A stretch of DNA of 21,086 nt from Sphaeroforma arctica JP610 (GCF_001186125.1 NW_014039723.1:18073-39158); one strand, 5' to 3'; shown: positions 1-9,390, counted from the first letter of the stretch. Translations and numbers: made by a program. The notes: generated from the sequence alone by a model not told the origin.

Positions 1-49
1 TATATATATAATATACATATATATAATATATGTATATCTATACGCGCAG

Positions 50-91
<42 letters not shown>

Positions 92-101
92 ATACATACT
101 T

Positions 102-135
<34 letters not shown>

Positions 136-917
136 ATAGATTTATATATATATCCATATGTCCAAATATATATATATATATGTGTGTGTGTGTGTATCCA
201 TATGTATATATCCTATATATATGTATGTATATATATAAATATGTATATATGTGAAATATATTATATATAGTGAAATATATTATATATAGTGAAATATATT
301 TACATATATATTATATAATTATATATATATATAATATATTTCACATATATATATATGTTAAAAATATTATATAAATATATATATTTATATATTATATATT
401 TATATATTTATATATGTATAACTATACGCGCACACACACAAACACATATATTTATATATATAAGTGGATACATACATATATGCATATATTTATATATATA
501 TATATATATATATTTATGTATCCATATATATATATTTACATATATCTATATATATATGTATGTATGTATGTATATATAATATATATGTATATATAATATA
601 TATGTATATATATATATATATCTATATCTATACGCACACACACATACACACAAACATACAAACAGACACACACACATATATATATTCATATATATATATA
701 TATATATATGGATACATTCGTACATACATACATACCTACCTACATATATATATATATATACGTATCAATATATTTATATTTATATATATGTATATATAAA
801 TATATACGTATCAATATATATATATATGTATATATATAAGCATATATATATATATATGTGTGTGTGTGTGTATCCATATATATACATATATATACATATA
901 AATATATGGATTCATAC

Positions 918-950
<33 letters not shown>

Positions 951-1128
951 AGTATATCCATAAATATGTATATATGGATACATACATATATATATTTATA
1001 TATATATAATTATATATATTCATATACAAACATACACACATACATACATACATATATATGTATATATATATATATTAATGCACACACACACATATATATA
1101 TATAAATATATATATGTATATGTTTGTA
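1..1128. repeat. Compound TA/CA/TG microsatellite tract
   Basis: Almost pure TA with blocks of CA on the + strand (near 50, 430, 635 and 1080) and of TG (near 182, 857 and 938). The blocks are joined by recurring anchors: GGATACATAC-like after CA blocks (about 90, 465, 710, 975) and TATCCATA after TG blocks (about 196, 870). CA-then-GGATA and TG-then-TATCC are reverse complements, so the tract is a patchwork of inverted modules. The reading frames in it (Tyr/Ile/His strings) are by-products of the repeat. No gene is seen, though the missing first YVH1 exon could lie here or further left. Confidence 0.95.
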
Positions 1129-1146
1129 TTTTATTGATCTATTCAG

Positions 1147-1329
1147 GTATCCATATTCATCCGAAATATTGAACGCGAGTCTGATTCGTCCGTCCCTTGT
1201 ATCATATATAGTATCAACGCCGTGAATGCGGAGAGTCTGAGCCGGCACAGTATCACAGCGGTATTGACTGTAGGAAGAAACATCCTCGATGACAAAAGTT
1301 TCTTATCGGAGAAGAATATTGCGCATATG
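1147..1329 (+). CDS. YVH1: YVH1 exon 1 of those visible (DSP domain start)
   Basis: Frame opens after TGA at 1135. It encodes [20 protein letters not shown] and LTV, matching the first strand and helix of the DSP domain (human LYFGG...ITAVLTV). Ends in ATG before GTACGA, phase 0. The left border rests on the ATTCAG acceptor; an alternative acceptor is ATATAG at 1206-1211. Confidence 0.75.
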
Positions 1330-2965
1330 GTACGACTACTTTGGATTTGTGTATTTTCTAATCAAGTCGACACCCACCTGTTAGAATATACAGGGATGAG
1401 TAACTATTATACCTAGCATAAAGTAGGTTCATATGTCACGTGTATAAAGCCCACGGTAATGTGTTGTGTATGGGTTCGTTCTATGTGCTCTTGCACATGT
1501 ATACAAACTTAATCGTTTGAATTGGATACCATCCGATGGTGCGGCATAGGGATCGTATAGTACTTTTCAGTAGTCAAAACGAGTGGATTGCCAGCGCGAT
1601 GTTGGGCTATATGTGTTTGTACCGGACTCAAGATACACGTTCATTATTTGCGTATCAATATCGTATTCAGACCATGTGCACTCCAGGCAAGTCTTGTAAG
1701 CGCACGCTCCGCGTGTGACGTTATTGGCATATGCGCTCGTATACATTAACGAGATAGCTCATAGCCCTGCGTGCAAATACGGTTGTTGTCAGGTAATCGC
1801 CATAGACGATGAAGAAGACGTGGACTTCATGGCTGAACTTGAAGATGTCCTGAGCTTCATAGACACTCAGCTGGCCACAGACAATGGGCGTGTGCTCGTA
1901 CACTGGTAAGCATAGCGGACGAGTATAATACGCTCTAGCAGTGTTCTCAGTCTGATATTTTAGGCAGTCAGACACCTATGTACAGATTTATGTTATGTTT
2001 ACCTCCAGGTATCGCATGTACATACACACCAATGATCGCGCATATGTATGTAGCTGTGTACGCATATGCAGACATTCATGTAACGTTATGCATGTACCGT
2101 AATCGAAGACGCAGGTGTGTATCGAGCTAGGACTCATATGCATACATAGCCGTACATAGTGATACACTACTACACATGTTATTGTTTTCTTTGAGTTATC
2201 CGTTTATCATGAGCACGCCGAACTGTCAGTGCCCGCTACTGCAAAGAACGTTTGTACACACAATACCGGTCTACATTATCGCAAGCCCTGACCTATGCAT
2301 TGGCTCAAGTGTATTGCGAATCACGCGTTCAAATTGTGTTGGTACATACACCCGTACTACATTTATATATATCTACACATCTGGTTCATTTGTGTGTGAA
2401 TGGTTTTGCCGATTCGTCGCTTTTGTTGGCTGTCTAGCACGTGCATACGTGATCTCCTCTTACAATCGTTTCCACGCGCTCAAACACGCAAAGGTCAGTT
2501 CTGTTGCGAAGGTTGCTTTAAACAGCCAGCATCTACTGGGTTGCTTAAAATTTACGTACGTCTATACACACACATAGACTACCCTTTAATTCTGTAGATA
2601 ATATTGTCTTAAACAGCCAGTATCACGGGGTTGTTTATAATTTACGTACATTTATGCACACACATTTACACTACTCTTTAATTCTGTTGCTAAGATTGCC
2701 TTATGCAGCCAGCATCTACTGAATGCTTGTGCACGCATATATACATCACTCTAAAGTTCACAGTCACCCCTGGCATATCCACACAGTCACGCCGGCGTTT
2801 CGAGATCTGCGGCCATCACATGTGCCTATCTTATGCGTAAAGAATCGCTGAGTGTCGAGGACGCACTCGAGAAGATCAGGCAGAACCACCCCACAGCATG
2901 GTATGTGTTGCTGATGTTCCACTGTACGCTATACACATACACATACACACACATATATATATATG

Positions 2966-3000
<35 letters not shown>

Positions 3001-6000
3001 GTATATATACATGTATATATATATATATATTTATATGTATATATATATGTATATATACATGTATATATATATATACATACATGTATATATAGCGCTTCAT
3101 TCAGCGAAGATGTTGTGGTGCCTCGAAATGCTATGTCATGTCTGCAGGAAAGAACAATACCACCTCACTACACGTGATTTACAGCTGCTAAACTACACGC
3201 GTGGTTGGGTGCGTTTCTGGGGGCATGCACCGGTCTGCGCGTGCCAAGCCTCACGGGTCTAGGTAGCTGATCCTGTTGTCGTGTGTGTCTGTGTATGTTC
3301 ATTGGTGTTTGACTGAATATTGCGTTGATGATTGGCCGTGTGTGTGTGCACACTCTGAACGCGTATTAACGTCCACGCTCATCGGATAGTTCAGCTGAGT
3401 GTGTTGGTGCATACTCGATTATGTCAAGGATGGTTTCGTGCGCCATTGCCACTGCATAACTCAGGCCACCAAATTAGTTTGTCCAATAAATTCAACCGGG
3501 TGGCTATGCACAACGTATCGGCTATTTAAACTCATCACTTCAGCGCTTCTGCTTGTGCTCGCGAATAGGCACGCCTGCTTCATTGGAAACAAATACCTTT
3601 TTTGTACATCATACGACTTGTCCCCATCAAGTAACGTTCTACACGGACTTTGTGGTCTATTGCTAACGTTTATATTGCCACTATGTCGCCAGTCCCAACG
3701 ACGGGTTCTTGAGACAGCTGTCCCTATTCGAACGCATGTCGTGGAAGATAGACAGTGACAACGCCTACTACTGCTACTACCTGTCACAGCTCATGGCTCA
3801 GCGAAGGTTAGGTATGCCTGTTCAAGCACGGTAGTGTCAAGTATTGTATTGCAGCAATGATATGATATGTAGACAGCACATCTTGTATATATTACTGTGA
3901 TTGCAGATCGATCGTACTATGTATGTGTGATATGAAGCGGCATACTATGTAAGTGTGATTTGAAATGTCATACTATGTATGTGTGAAATATAGTGTCGAC
4001 AACGATATTAAATTTTACTGGTACTCTCTATCACAGCTGGTTTCAACGAAGGAAAAGTAAGTGTGTTTTAAGCATCAAGCACGGAATAGGCATACTTGCC
4101 AACACACGAATATATATGCTCACTCACTCATATATTTGTGTCACAGAGAAAAGTTGGCAATGAATTTTGCATTGTGTTAATTTCAGGATGTCCCACTTAT
4201 ACTCTACACGAGCACTATAAAGAACAATATATAAATAGAACCGCTCAAGCGCAGGGAACGCTAAGGTGATTACTACTTATTAGCAACGTCAATCTCACTC
4301 AGAAGGATACAGTGACACTGAGAGAGTCAAGATTTACCGGAATAGAATGTAATCATAGCTAGCAATAGAGAAATAGAATGTAATAATATCTAGCACTAGA
4401 GTAATAGAATCTATTGATATATAGCATTAGAGAAGTATAATGTATTGATATGTAGCATTAGAAAAATGGAATGTATTGATATCTAGCAATATAGAAATAG
4501 AATGCAATAATATCTAGCACTAGAGAAATAGAATGTATTTATATTTAGCACTAGAGAAATAGAATGTAATAATATCTAGCACTCGAGAAATATAATGTAT
4601 TGATATTTAGCACTAGAGAAATAGAATGTATTGATATGTAGCACTAGAGAATTAGAATGTAATAATATCTAGCACTCGAGAAAAAGAATGTATTGATATG
4701 TAGCACTAGAGAATTAGAATGCAATAATATCTAGCACTAGAGAAATAGAATGTAATGATATGTAGCACTAGAGAAATAGAATGTATTGATATGTAGCGCT
4801 AGAGAAATATAATGTATTGATATGTAGAACTAGAGAATTAGAATATAATAATATCTAGCACTAGAGAAATATAATGTATTTATATTTAGCACTCGAGAAA
4901 TAGAATGTAATAATATCCACTCGAGAAATAGAATGTATTGATATGTAGCACTAGAGAATTAGAATGTGATAATATCTAGCACTAGAGAAATAGAATGTAT
5001 TGATATGTAGAACTAGAGAATTAAATTGTAATGATATCTAGCACTAGAGAATTAGATTTTATTGATATTTAGCACTAGAGAAATAAAAAGTATTGATATG
5101 TAGCACTAGAGAAATAGAATGTATTGATATGTAGCACTAGAGAAATAGAATGTATTGATATGTAGCACTAGAGAAATAGAATGTATTGATATGTAGCAAC
5201 AGAGAAATAGAATGTATTGATATGTAGCACTAGAGAATGAAAATGTAATAATATCTAGCACTAGAGAAGTAGAATGTAATGATATACAGCACTAGAGAAA
5301 TAGGATGTTTTGATATGTAGCACTAGAGAATTAGAATGTAATAATATCTACACTAGAGAAATACAATGTATTGATATCTAGCACTGCTGTCGTTTCTGTC
5401 TGAACGGTCAATGAGTCCGAGGGGTACGATGTAGGCTATGAGTGCCCGGGACGCACTCTTACCGATATGCGTGTATTAAGTATTAGTACATGCCTGCGTG
5501 ATTGAATATATCAGAGGGGCACAATGTCAGTGAGCAAAACCTGAATGTCACAGAGAAGGTACGACTGCCGGAGATACAACACACCGATGCCCTTGTAGCA
5601 ATAGGCGTATATGTGTACTAACAATTGCATACATACACTTGCAATGTCATCACTCAGAGGGGTACAATGTCACAGAGCAAGAACTGAGTGCCACAGAGAA
5701 AGCGAAGAGTGTCGGAGATACGACGTACCGATGCCGGTCATGTCGCAAAGAGTTGTTCGCACAGAAGCAGGCCATACCCCACGAAACGGGCAAGGGTCAA
5801 GAGGCCTTTACTTGGTACAAGCGCAATGATCGATACGATAAAAATGTAAGCTATGTATTTGTATGTGGACATGGGTGTATTGATGGTGCTAGTGTGTGTA
5901 TTTGCAACGCTGATCACATTGGCAATGATGTGTGATGTAAGTGTTCTGTTCACGCCTTCGTGTATATGCAAATATGCACACGAGGAAGATTTCTGTCAGC

Positions 6001-8050
6001 AGAAATCAAGTGTGGGTGAAGGTGCCAACTAGACAACCCGTTTCAAAGGATCAACTTCTACTGGGTATGCACGCGTTCTGTGTGTCAGTGGAAGAGAGCC
6101 GTGCTCACCACCTATCCATGCAATACAGAGCAGATTTATACAAGTGTATATCGAGGCAGGTACAGGTTGTATATTCCTTAAAGTTGGGCGAAACACTTTG
6201 GTTTTGGGAATGGAACGATGAATATATACCCGAAACGAATGCTGTCACAAAGTCATACTGCACCGTACACGACCGCCTGCGTGTACAGGCCTGTTTGCTG
6301 TGCCTGATGCGGTGATGTTCTCCGCTTCTATGTGTATAAGACTAAAGTACACAAGTGTGTGTATGAACCCATCTAGCTGTAGGTAGCTGCTGCAAAGCTC
6401 CACAGCCATACGGTCAGCACGGCTTTAATCTCTACGGACGATGTGGTGATCAGACAGTCTCTAGTTTTACTTCAAATTGCGTACTACAAGTTCCCTGCCA
6501 GCTTGTACGGGTTCTGTGGTGTTGCCATATATATGCCTTCCTACACAGATGGATGTGCTCGTTCGCATATGCACTATCATGCGTCAATATATATATATAT
6601 ATGTATGTATGTATATATATCTACAGTCTTATCGTAGTCTGTCTGTACTCAGGTGCCTCTTTGAGTTTGGGTATTAATCATTTAGTACGGGGGGATGTGC
6701 GCGCGTGAATAATGTCTTACGGACAATGCAGCATCCATCTTCAGTGTTGGTCTGCGCCAGCACGGCGGGCGTACTCTACACCTACGCTTGTCGGTTCAAA
6801 ACGCCACACAATCGAGTTTACGACAATAATTTAAAATATGACTTGTCACTTCGTTATGAACAGGCGCCGCCCACAGACATGTGCTCATCGCACTTCCTAG
6901 TGCCCATTAAGTGGATGGCCCAGGCGATAGTTGGCGATGGGGTTTACGACGGGAAAGTATGTGCAGAGCGGCATGCGTCGCTTGTTTTGAGTGTGTGTGC
7001 TTAAAATAGCCGTTGGTATTCAATACCACGGGATATGAAGTAGCACTGTTGCGTACACAAACAAGCATACGTTGTCTATGACGAGCGATGCTTAGCGCGA
7101 TCTGTTGCACGCTTGCGGCCACTATGAGAACACATGCGGTTTTACTTAGTGTTTGTGTTTGAACAATACTCCGTTGCTACTTGTACATTACTCGTACTGT
7201 AATATCACACACTTGTTTGTCTGGACACTGCTCCGTGGCTACTTGTACGTTTCTCGTACTGTACTGACACACTTGTTTGTCTCACGCAGCTGTCATGTGA
7301 CAACTGTAGTGCGAAGATCGGCAGCTTCAACTGGTCAGGTATGCACGCAATTGCATCGATGTGATCCATGTACACGCGTACATATACCAATGTGTTTGCC
7401 GTAGTTACGTATATCAAATTACCACGTCTGCAGGGATAGGTGTCTTTCACCATCACTATCCAAACACCAAGTGTGTTGTGAATACGTATTTCCGCTGGAA
7501 TCAGTGGGGTTCTTGGTATTGATCTTTCTACGTCGTCCGCATATGCAGAATATGTATGGCATTGGATGGATGAGAGTATACTATATGCACACTCAAAGAC
7601 ACACCTCTGAATTAAATGACACAAGCATATCATGCTTTTGACAGTGATTATCTGGCTATACGTTCGAACATTATATAAAAGTCGTACAAACAATTGTTTG
7701 AATGGTATTGGTTTGTATGTACAGTTTTATACAGTTTTATACTCGATTCCGGCGCTTTCCTTTCATAGACAATCATATCAAGTGTTTTCCAACTAGAGAC
7801 GCATATACGCACTCAGCTACTCACACCCAACTTCGACCCTCAACGCGGACTCGTATACTATAGTGAGGTGTCTCCAGTTGCAGTCCCGTAGTATTAGGTG
7901 TGAGTGTTTGTTTCAATTAACTTCACCCGCTAAAGCCAACTCACATACGCTCACCTTTCGCTTCCAGGTGCACAGTGCTCGTGTGGCGCTTGGGTGTCTC
8001 CTGCCTTCCAGGTGAACAAAGCAAAGGTGGATGGTATCATCAAGATGTAG
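1147..8050 (+). CDS. YVH1: YVH1/DUSP12-type dual-specificity phosphatase with C-terminal zinc domain, 8 exons visible, 5' end missing
   Basis: Exons: 1147-1329, 1793-1905, 2787-2900, 3693-3811, 5658-5845, 6864-6956, 7290-7338, 7968-8050. Phases agree at every junction and give 313 visible residues (human DUSP12 has 340). Residues about 40-136 form the DSP domain: ITAVLTV, the acidic DDEED loop, the P-loop [10 protein letters not shown] (Cys99, Arg105) and AYLM. The C-terminal zinc domain has [24 protein letters not shown] and CSCGAW, the DUSP12/Yvh1 signature. In yeast Yvh1 the zinc domain releases Mrt4 from pre-60S particles and phosphatase activity is dispensable. No in-frame ATG lies between the stop at 1135 and the ATG at 1327, so the start codon must lie upstream. 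The pyrimidine-rich TTGATCTATTCAG before 1147 is a likely 3' splice site. Family assignment is firm; the left limit of exon 1 is not. Confidence 0.95.
1793..1905 (+). CDS. YVH1: YVH1 exon 2 (acidic loop to VLVH)
   Basis: Acceptor TTGTCAG, donor GTAAGC. Encodes [20 protein letters not shown], then [16 protein letters not shown]. The last two bases, TG, are the first two of the catalytic Cys codon (phase 2). Confidence 0.93.
2497..2765. repeat. Three tandem copies of about 92 bp in YVH1 intron 2
   Basis: Starts at 2497, 2588 and 2680. Shared blocks are ATTCTGTTGCTAAGATTG, ACAGCCAGCATCTACTGG, AATTTACGTACATTTATG and ACACACACAT. Copies are clearly diverged and the third decays at its right end, shortly before the exon 3 acceptor at 2786. 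Confidence 0.85.
2787..2900 (+). CDS. YVH1: YVH1 exon 3 (catalytic P-loop)
   Basis: Acceptor CCACACAG, donor GTATGTG. The leading T completes the catalytic Cys, followed by [20 protein letters not shown] and [18 protein letters not shown]. It ends with TG of another split Cys codon. The exon is 114 bp and symmetric, phase 2 at both ends. Confidence 0.96.
2935..3092. repeat. TA/TG microsatellite in YVH1 intron 3
   Basis: Runs of TA broken by regular GTATATA and CATGTATATA blocks, beginning about 35 bases after the exon 3 donor. The Tyr/Ile strings it can encode are repeat translation. Confidence 0.93.
3693..3811 (+). CDS. YVH1: YVH1 exon 4 (end of DSP domain and linker)
   Basis: Acceptor GTCGCCAG. 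Encodes [20 protein letters not shown], then [19 protein letters not shown], equivalent to human NEGFEWQLKLYQAMGYEVD...YRLQKV. Donor TTAG/GTATGC leaves phase 1, which exon 5 requires. The alternative AAG/GTTAGG five bases earlier is phase 2 and does not fit. Confidence 0.9.
3914..3990. repeat. Short tandem repeat, about 29 bp x3, in YVH1 intron 4
   Basis: Three units begin with YRTACTATGTATGTGTGA. The middle one reads ATGTAAGTGTGA and so contains a donor-like GTAAGT. The third runs straight into the decayed copy of the exon 4 end. Confidence 0.8.
3985..4062 (+). repeat. Decayed copy of the 3' end of YVH1 exon 4 with its donor site
   Basis: Resembles 3744-3817 over about 70 bases: GAAATATAGTGTCGACAACG against GAAGATAGACAGTGACAACG, then TTTTACTGGTACTCTCTATC against TACTGCTACTACCTGTC, then CACAGCT and CGAAGG. 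In one frame it reads [20 protein letters not shown], against exon 4 [17 protein letters not shown]. The donors line up (AAAA/GTAAGTG and TTAG/GTATGC), and the copy's donor is the stronger match to U1. The lengths differ, so the copy's donor falls in another phase and does not join to exon 5 in frame. Likely a relic, possibly a cryptic exon. Confidence 0.7.
4339..5386. repeat. 31-bp minisatellite, about 34 copies, in YVH1 intron 4
   Basis: Consensus is TAGCACTAGAGAAATAGAATG followed by TATTGATATG or TAATAATATC. The two right-hand variants are interspersed, often alternating, in the first two thirds; towards the right several successive units carry the TATTGATATG form. Changes are mostly single bases plus a few small deletions (for example near 4916 and 5348). 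Confidence 0.95.
5415..5597 (+). repeat. Tandem copies of the acceptor and 5' part of YVH1 exon 5
   Basis: 5511-5592 copies 5654-5737: TCAG/AGGGGCACAATGTCAGTG and GAGCAAAACCTGAATGTCAC against TCAG/AGGGGTACAATGTCAC and GAGCAAGAACTGAGTGCCAC, then CAGAGAA, GGAGATACRAC and ACCGATGCC. The acceptor CAG is kept. In frame it reads [16 protein letters not shown], then leaves the frame before the Cys pair. A third, much weaker copy begins at about 5415 (CCGAGGGGTACGATGT, TGAGTGCC, TACCGATATGC). Copy starts are about 95 and 143 bases apart. Confidence 0.75.
5658..5845 (+). CDS. YVH1: YVH1 exon 5 (first zinc-binding pair)
   Basis: Acceptor ATCACTCAG, donor AAT/GTAAGC. The first two bases complete GAG, then [20 protein letters not shown] and [39 protein letters not shown]. 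This matches human YKCRKCRRSLFRSSSILDHREGSGPIAF. It begins with linker sequence present as decayed extra copies upstream. Confidence 0.93.
5941..6315 (+). other. Open frame of 124 codons inside YVH1 intron 5, unexplained
   Basis: Lies wholly between the exon 5 donor (5846) and exon 6 acceptor (6863), a junction that already joins in frame and in register with the family, so it is not needed for YVH1. It reads, for example, [21 protein letters not shown] recognise no family and no zinc, signal or membrane pattern. It could be chance, a nested gene or an optional exon. Confidence 0.2.
6583..6622. repeat. Short TA/TG microsatellite in YVH1 intron 5
   Basis: A run of about eight TA units, then GTATGTATGTATATATAT. 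The rest of 6316-6863 shows no structure I can name. Confidence 0.85.
6864..6956 (+). CDS. YVH1: YVH1 exon 6 (zinc domain, FLVPIKWM)
   Basis: Acceptor ATGAACAG, donor GGGAAA/GTATGT, 31 codons, phase 0 at both ends. Encodes [20 protein letters not shown] and [11 protein letters not shown], matching human CTSYFIEPVQWMESALLGVMDGQ. The acceptor has a weak pyrimidine tract. Confidence 0.92.
7169..7289 (+). repeat. 62-bp tandem duplication ending at the YVH1 exon 7 acceptor
   Basis: Copies at 7169-7230 and 7231-7289: CTCCGTKGCTACTTGTAC, then TCTCGTACTGTA and CACACTTGTTTGTCT. In the second copy the pyrimidine-rich end runs into CACGCAG, the functional acceptor. The first ends in GGACACTG with no AG. 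The duplication therefore supplies the polypyrimidine tract twice. Confidence 0.85.
7290..7338 (+). CDS. YVH1: YVH1 exon 7 ([13 protein letters not shown])
   Basis: Acceptor TCTCACGCAG, donor TCAG/GTATGC, phase 0 to phase 1. Encodes [16 protein letters not shown] plus the first base of Gly. This is the most conserved block of the family (human CPKCSAKLGSFNW). Confidence 0.96.
7968..8050 (+). CDS. YVH1: YVH1 last exon (CSCGAW, stop)
   Basis: Acceptor TTTCGCTTCCAG. Completes Gly, then [20 protein letters not shown] and DGIIKM, TAG at 8048-8050. Human equivalent: EQCSCGRWITPAFQIHKNRVDEMKIL. It ends shortly after that block, as many homologues do. Confidence 0.96.
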
Positions 8051-8334
8051 CTGGAAATGGTTTCACATAGAGATGGTGTCGGGAGATGCAAGCAATGGCT
8101 ACATTATGATCGAGTCCAAGTTATAGTTGGCTGAGGAGAAAGAAATGTAGAGATGAAGTATTATGAACCTTGCAAAATATTAGTGGTCTTAACAGACTAT
8201 CAAAAACTGTACAGGATAAGCATCGAGATAGTCCAAGGGAAATTATACGGACGTCGATGATGGATCAATGCAGATGACGATAAAACAGACTAACGAGCAC
8301 AATATGATATCATTGCTGAGCGATTACGGGGCGT
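8051..8334. other. YVH1 3' flank, no gene seen
   Basis: No open frame with family-like sequence and no AATAAA on the + strand. The 3'UTR probably lies here, but I cannot place the poly(A) site. Confidence 0.6.
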
Positions 8335-8668
8335 TATGTTCATCTATTGCATCTGAATATGCTATCCGTTGATCACTTCACCACGGGATCATATAGTAGA
8401 TTTCTCCTCGTTTATTGCATCTGAACATGTCATCTGTTGATCTCTCCACTATGGGATCATATAGTAGCTATCTGTTCGTTTATTACTATGGAATTTGTTG
8501 CCCGTCAATCACTTCACTACGAGATCATATAGTAAATGTCTCTTTGTCTATTGCATCTGAAAATGTCATCTGTTGATCACTTCAGTATGGGATCATATAG
8601 TAGCTATCGGTTCGTTTATTACTATGGAATTTGTTGCCCTTCAATCACTTCACTACGGGATCATATAG
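8335..8668. repeat. 68-bp tandem repeat, five copies in two subtypes
   Basis: GGGATCATATAG-type blocks recur with GATCATATAG at 8387, 8454, 8523, 8591 and 8659 (spacing 67-69). Subtype A has TTGCATCTGAAAATGTCATC before TGTTGATCAC. Subtype B has TTACTATGGAATTTGTTGCC before TCAATCAC. The order is A A B A B, so the last four units are an A-B pair repeated. The array ends abruptly after the fifth GATCATATAG. Confidence 0.92.
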
Positions 8669-8799
8669 ACCGCATTTCTGCAAACTAGGCATGGATCCTT
8701 TGAAACCCCAGAACCCCAGAAGAATTGATCGTCCCGAGTGCCGAGCGTGAGAGGGAGAATATGAATCAGTCTTGGGATAGCGCTCATACATTGAAAGTG

Positions 8800-8885
8800 C
8801 AGCGTGCGATGCCTAGTGATTAGCACGGCACTGTAACACCTTTAGGTCTGTGGGAGAGTTCGGATTCAGTCGACCGGTTGACAAA
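8800..8885 (+). repeat. tRNA-like sequence, possible tRNA-derived SINE fragment
   Basis: CCTAGTGATTAGCACGG at 8812-8828 resembles a pol III A box/D arm. GAGTTCGGATTCAGTC from 8856 resembles a B box/T arm, at tRNA-like spacing of about 45 bases. The anticodon stem and acceptor stem do not fold convincingly, so this is not a working tRNA. No poly(A) tail or target-site duplication is seen, which leaves the SINE reading open. Confidence 0.35.
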
Positions 8886-9384
8886 GTGGCGGTCTACAAG
8901 TTCGTGAGCGTACAAGTGTATAACACCCGTCATAAATTTTCTAAGAGAAAATACGTATTATAATATATGCGGATATACGTGCCAATACGAGTATATGCGT
9001 GTTTATATTCTGGTATAGAAAACGTCTGTGGTACCGCTTCTCTGTTCATAGACATAGTCTAATGTTCACATGTAGCTTTTATCTGAGAGAGAGAGAAAGG
9101 GCAAACGTACATCTAAGCACATGAAAGTACACATCTGACCTTTATCAAAGTATTTGTACATATAAATATGCTTGTACGCTTTGAAGTGAAGCATCATTCA
9201 TGTGAGTATCCCTTGTAGGCGTAAGTGTGGATTAAACATCCTTTTGGCGTTTCACAGCTCTAAATATCTGTTGGGATACACGAATATTATCCGACAAAGT
9301 GTTCACACTCGCCATTAATTGCGATAACGGAAAGTACAGCAGGAATGCGAGCATCTCGAAAGATATGTGGATTTCACTTTAATA
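8886..9384. other. Intergenic, no gene seen
   Basis: AT-rich unique sequence with a short GA run near 9089-9101. No conserved open frame on either strand. Confidence 0.6.
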
Positions 9385-9390
9385 TTTATT
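9385..9390 (-). terminator. Poly(A) signal AATAAA of the minus-strand secreted-protein relative
   Basis: TTTATT on the + strand reads AATAAA on the minus strand, about 82 bases past the stop at 9472. The plus-strand relative has AATAAA at nearly the same distance. Confidence 0.55.

Noticed and set aside
30-1172. Many overlapping open frames of Tyr/Ile/His on both strands
   Set aside because: Translation of TA/CA repeats; the same holds at 2833-3262, 15164-15614 and 20710-21069.
3399-3787. Frames of 119 (+) and 108 (-) codons
   Set aside because: They overlap the YVH1 exon 4 acceptor in the wrong frame or strand; no recognisable protein.
4339-5460. Possible CRISPR array or hammerhead ribozyme in the 31-bp repeat region
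   Set aside because: Units are contiguous without unique spacers, and no CTGANGA...GAAA ribozyme core is present.
7205-7693. 162-codon frame on the minus strand
   Set aside because: Antisense to YVH1 exon 7 and flanking introns; no family resemblance, while the + strand exon is certain.
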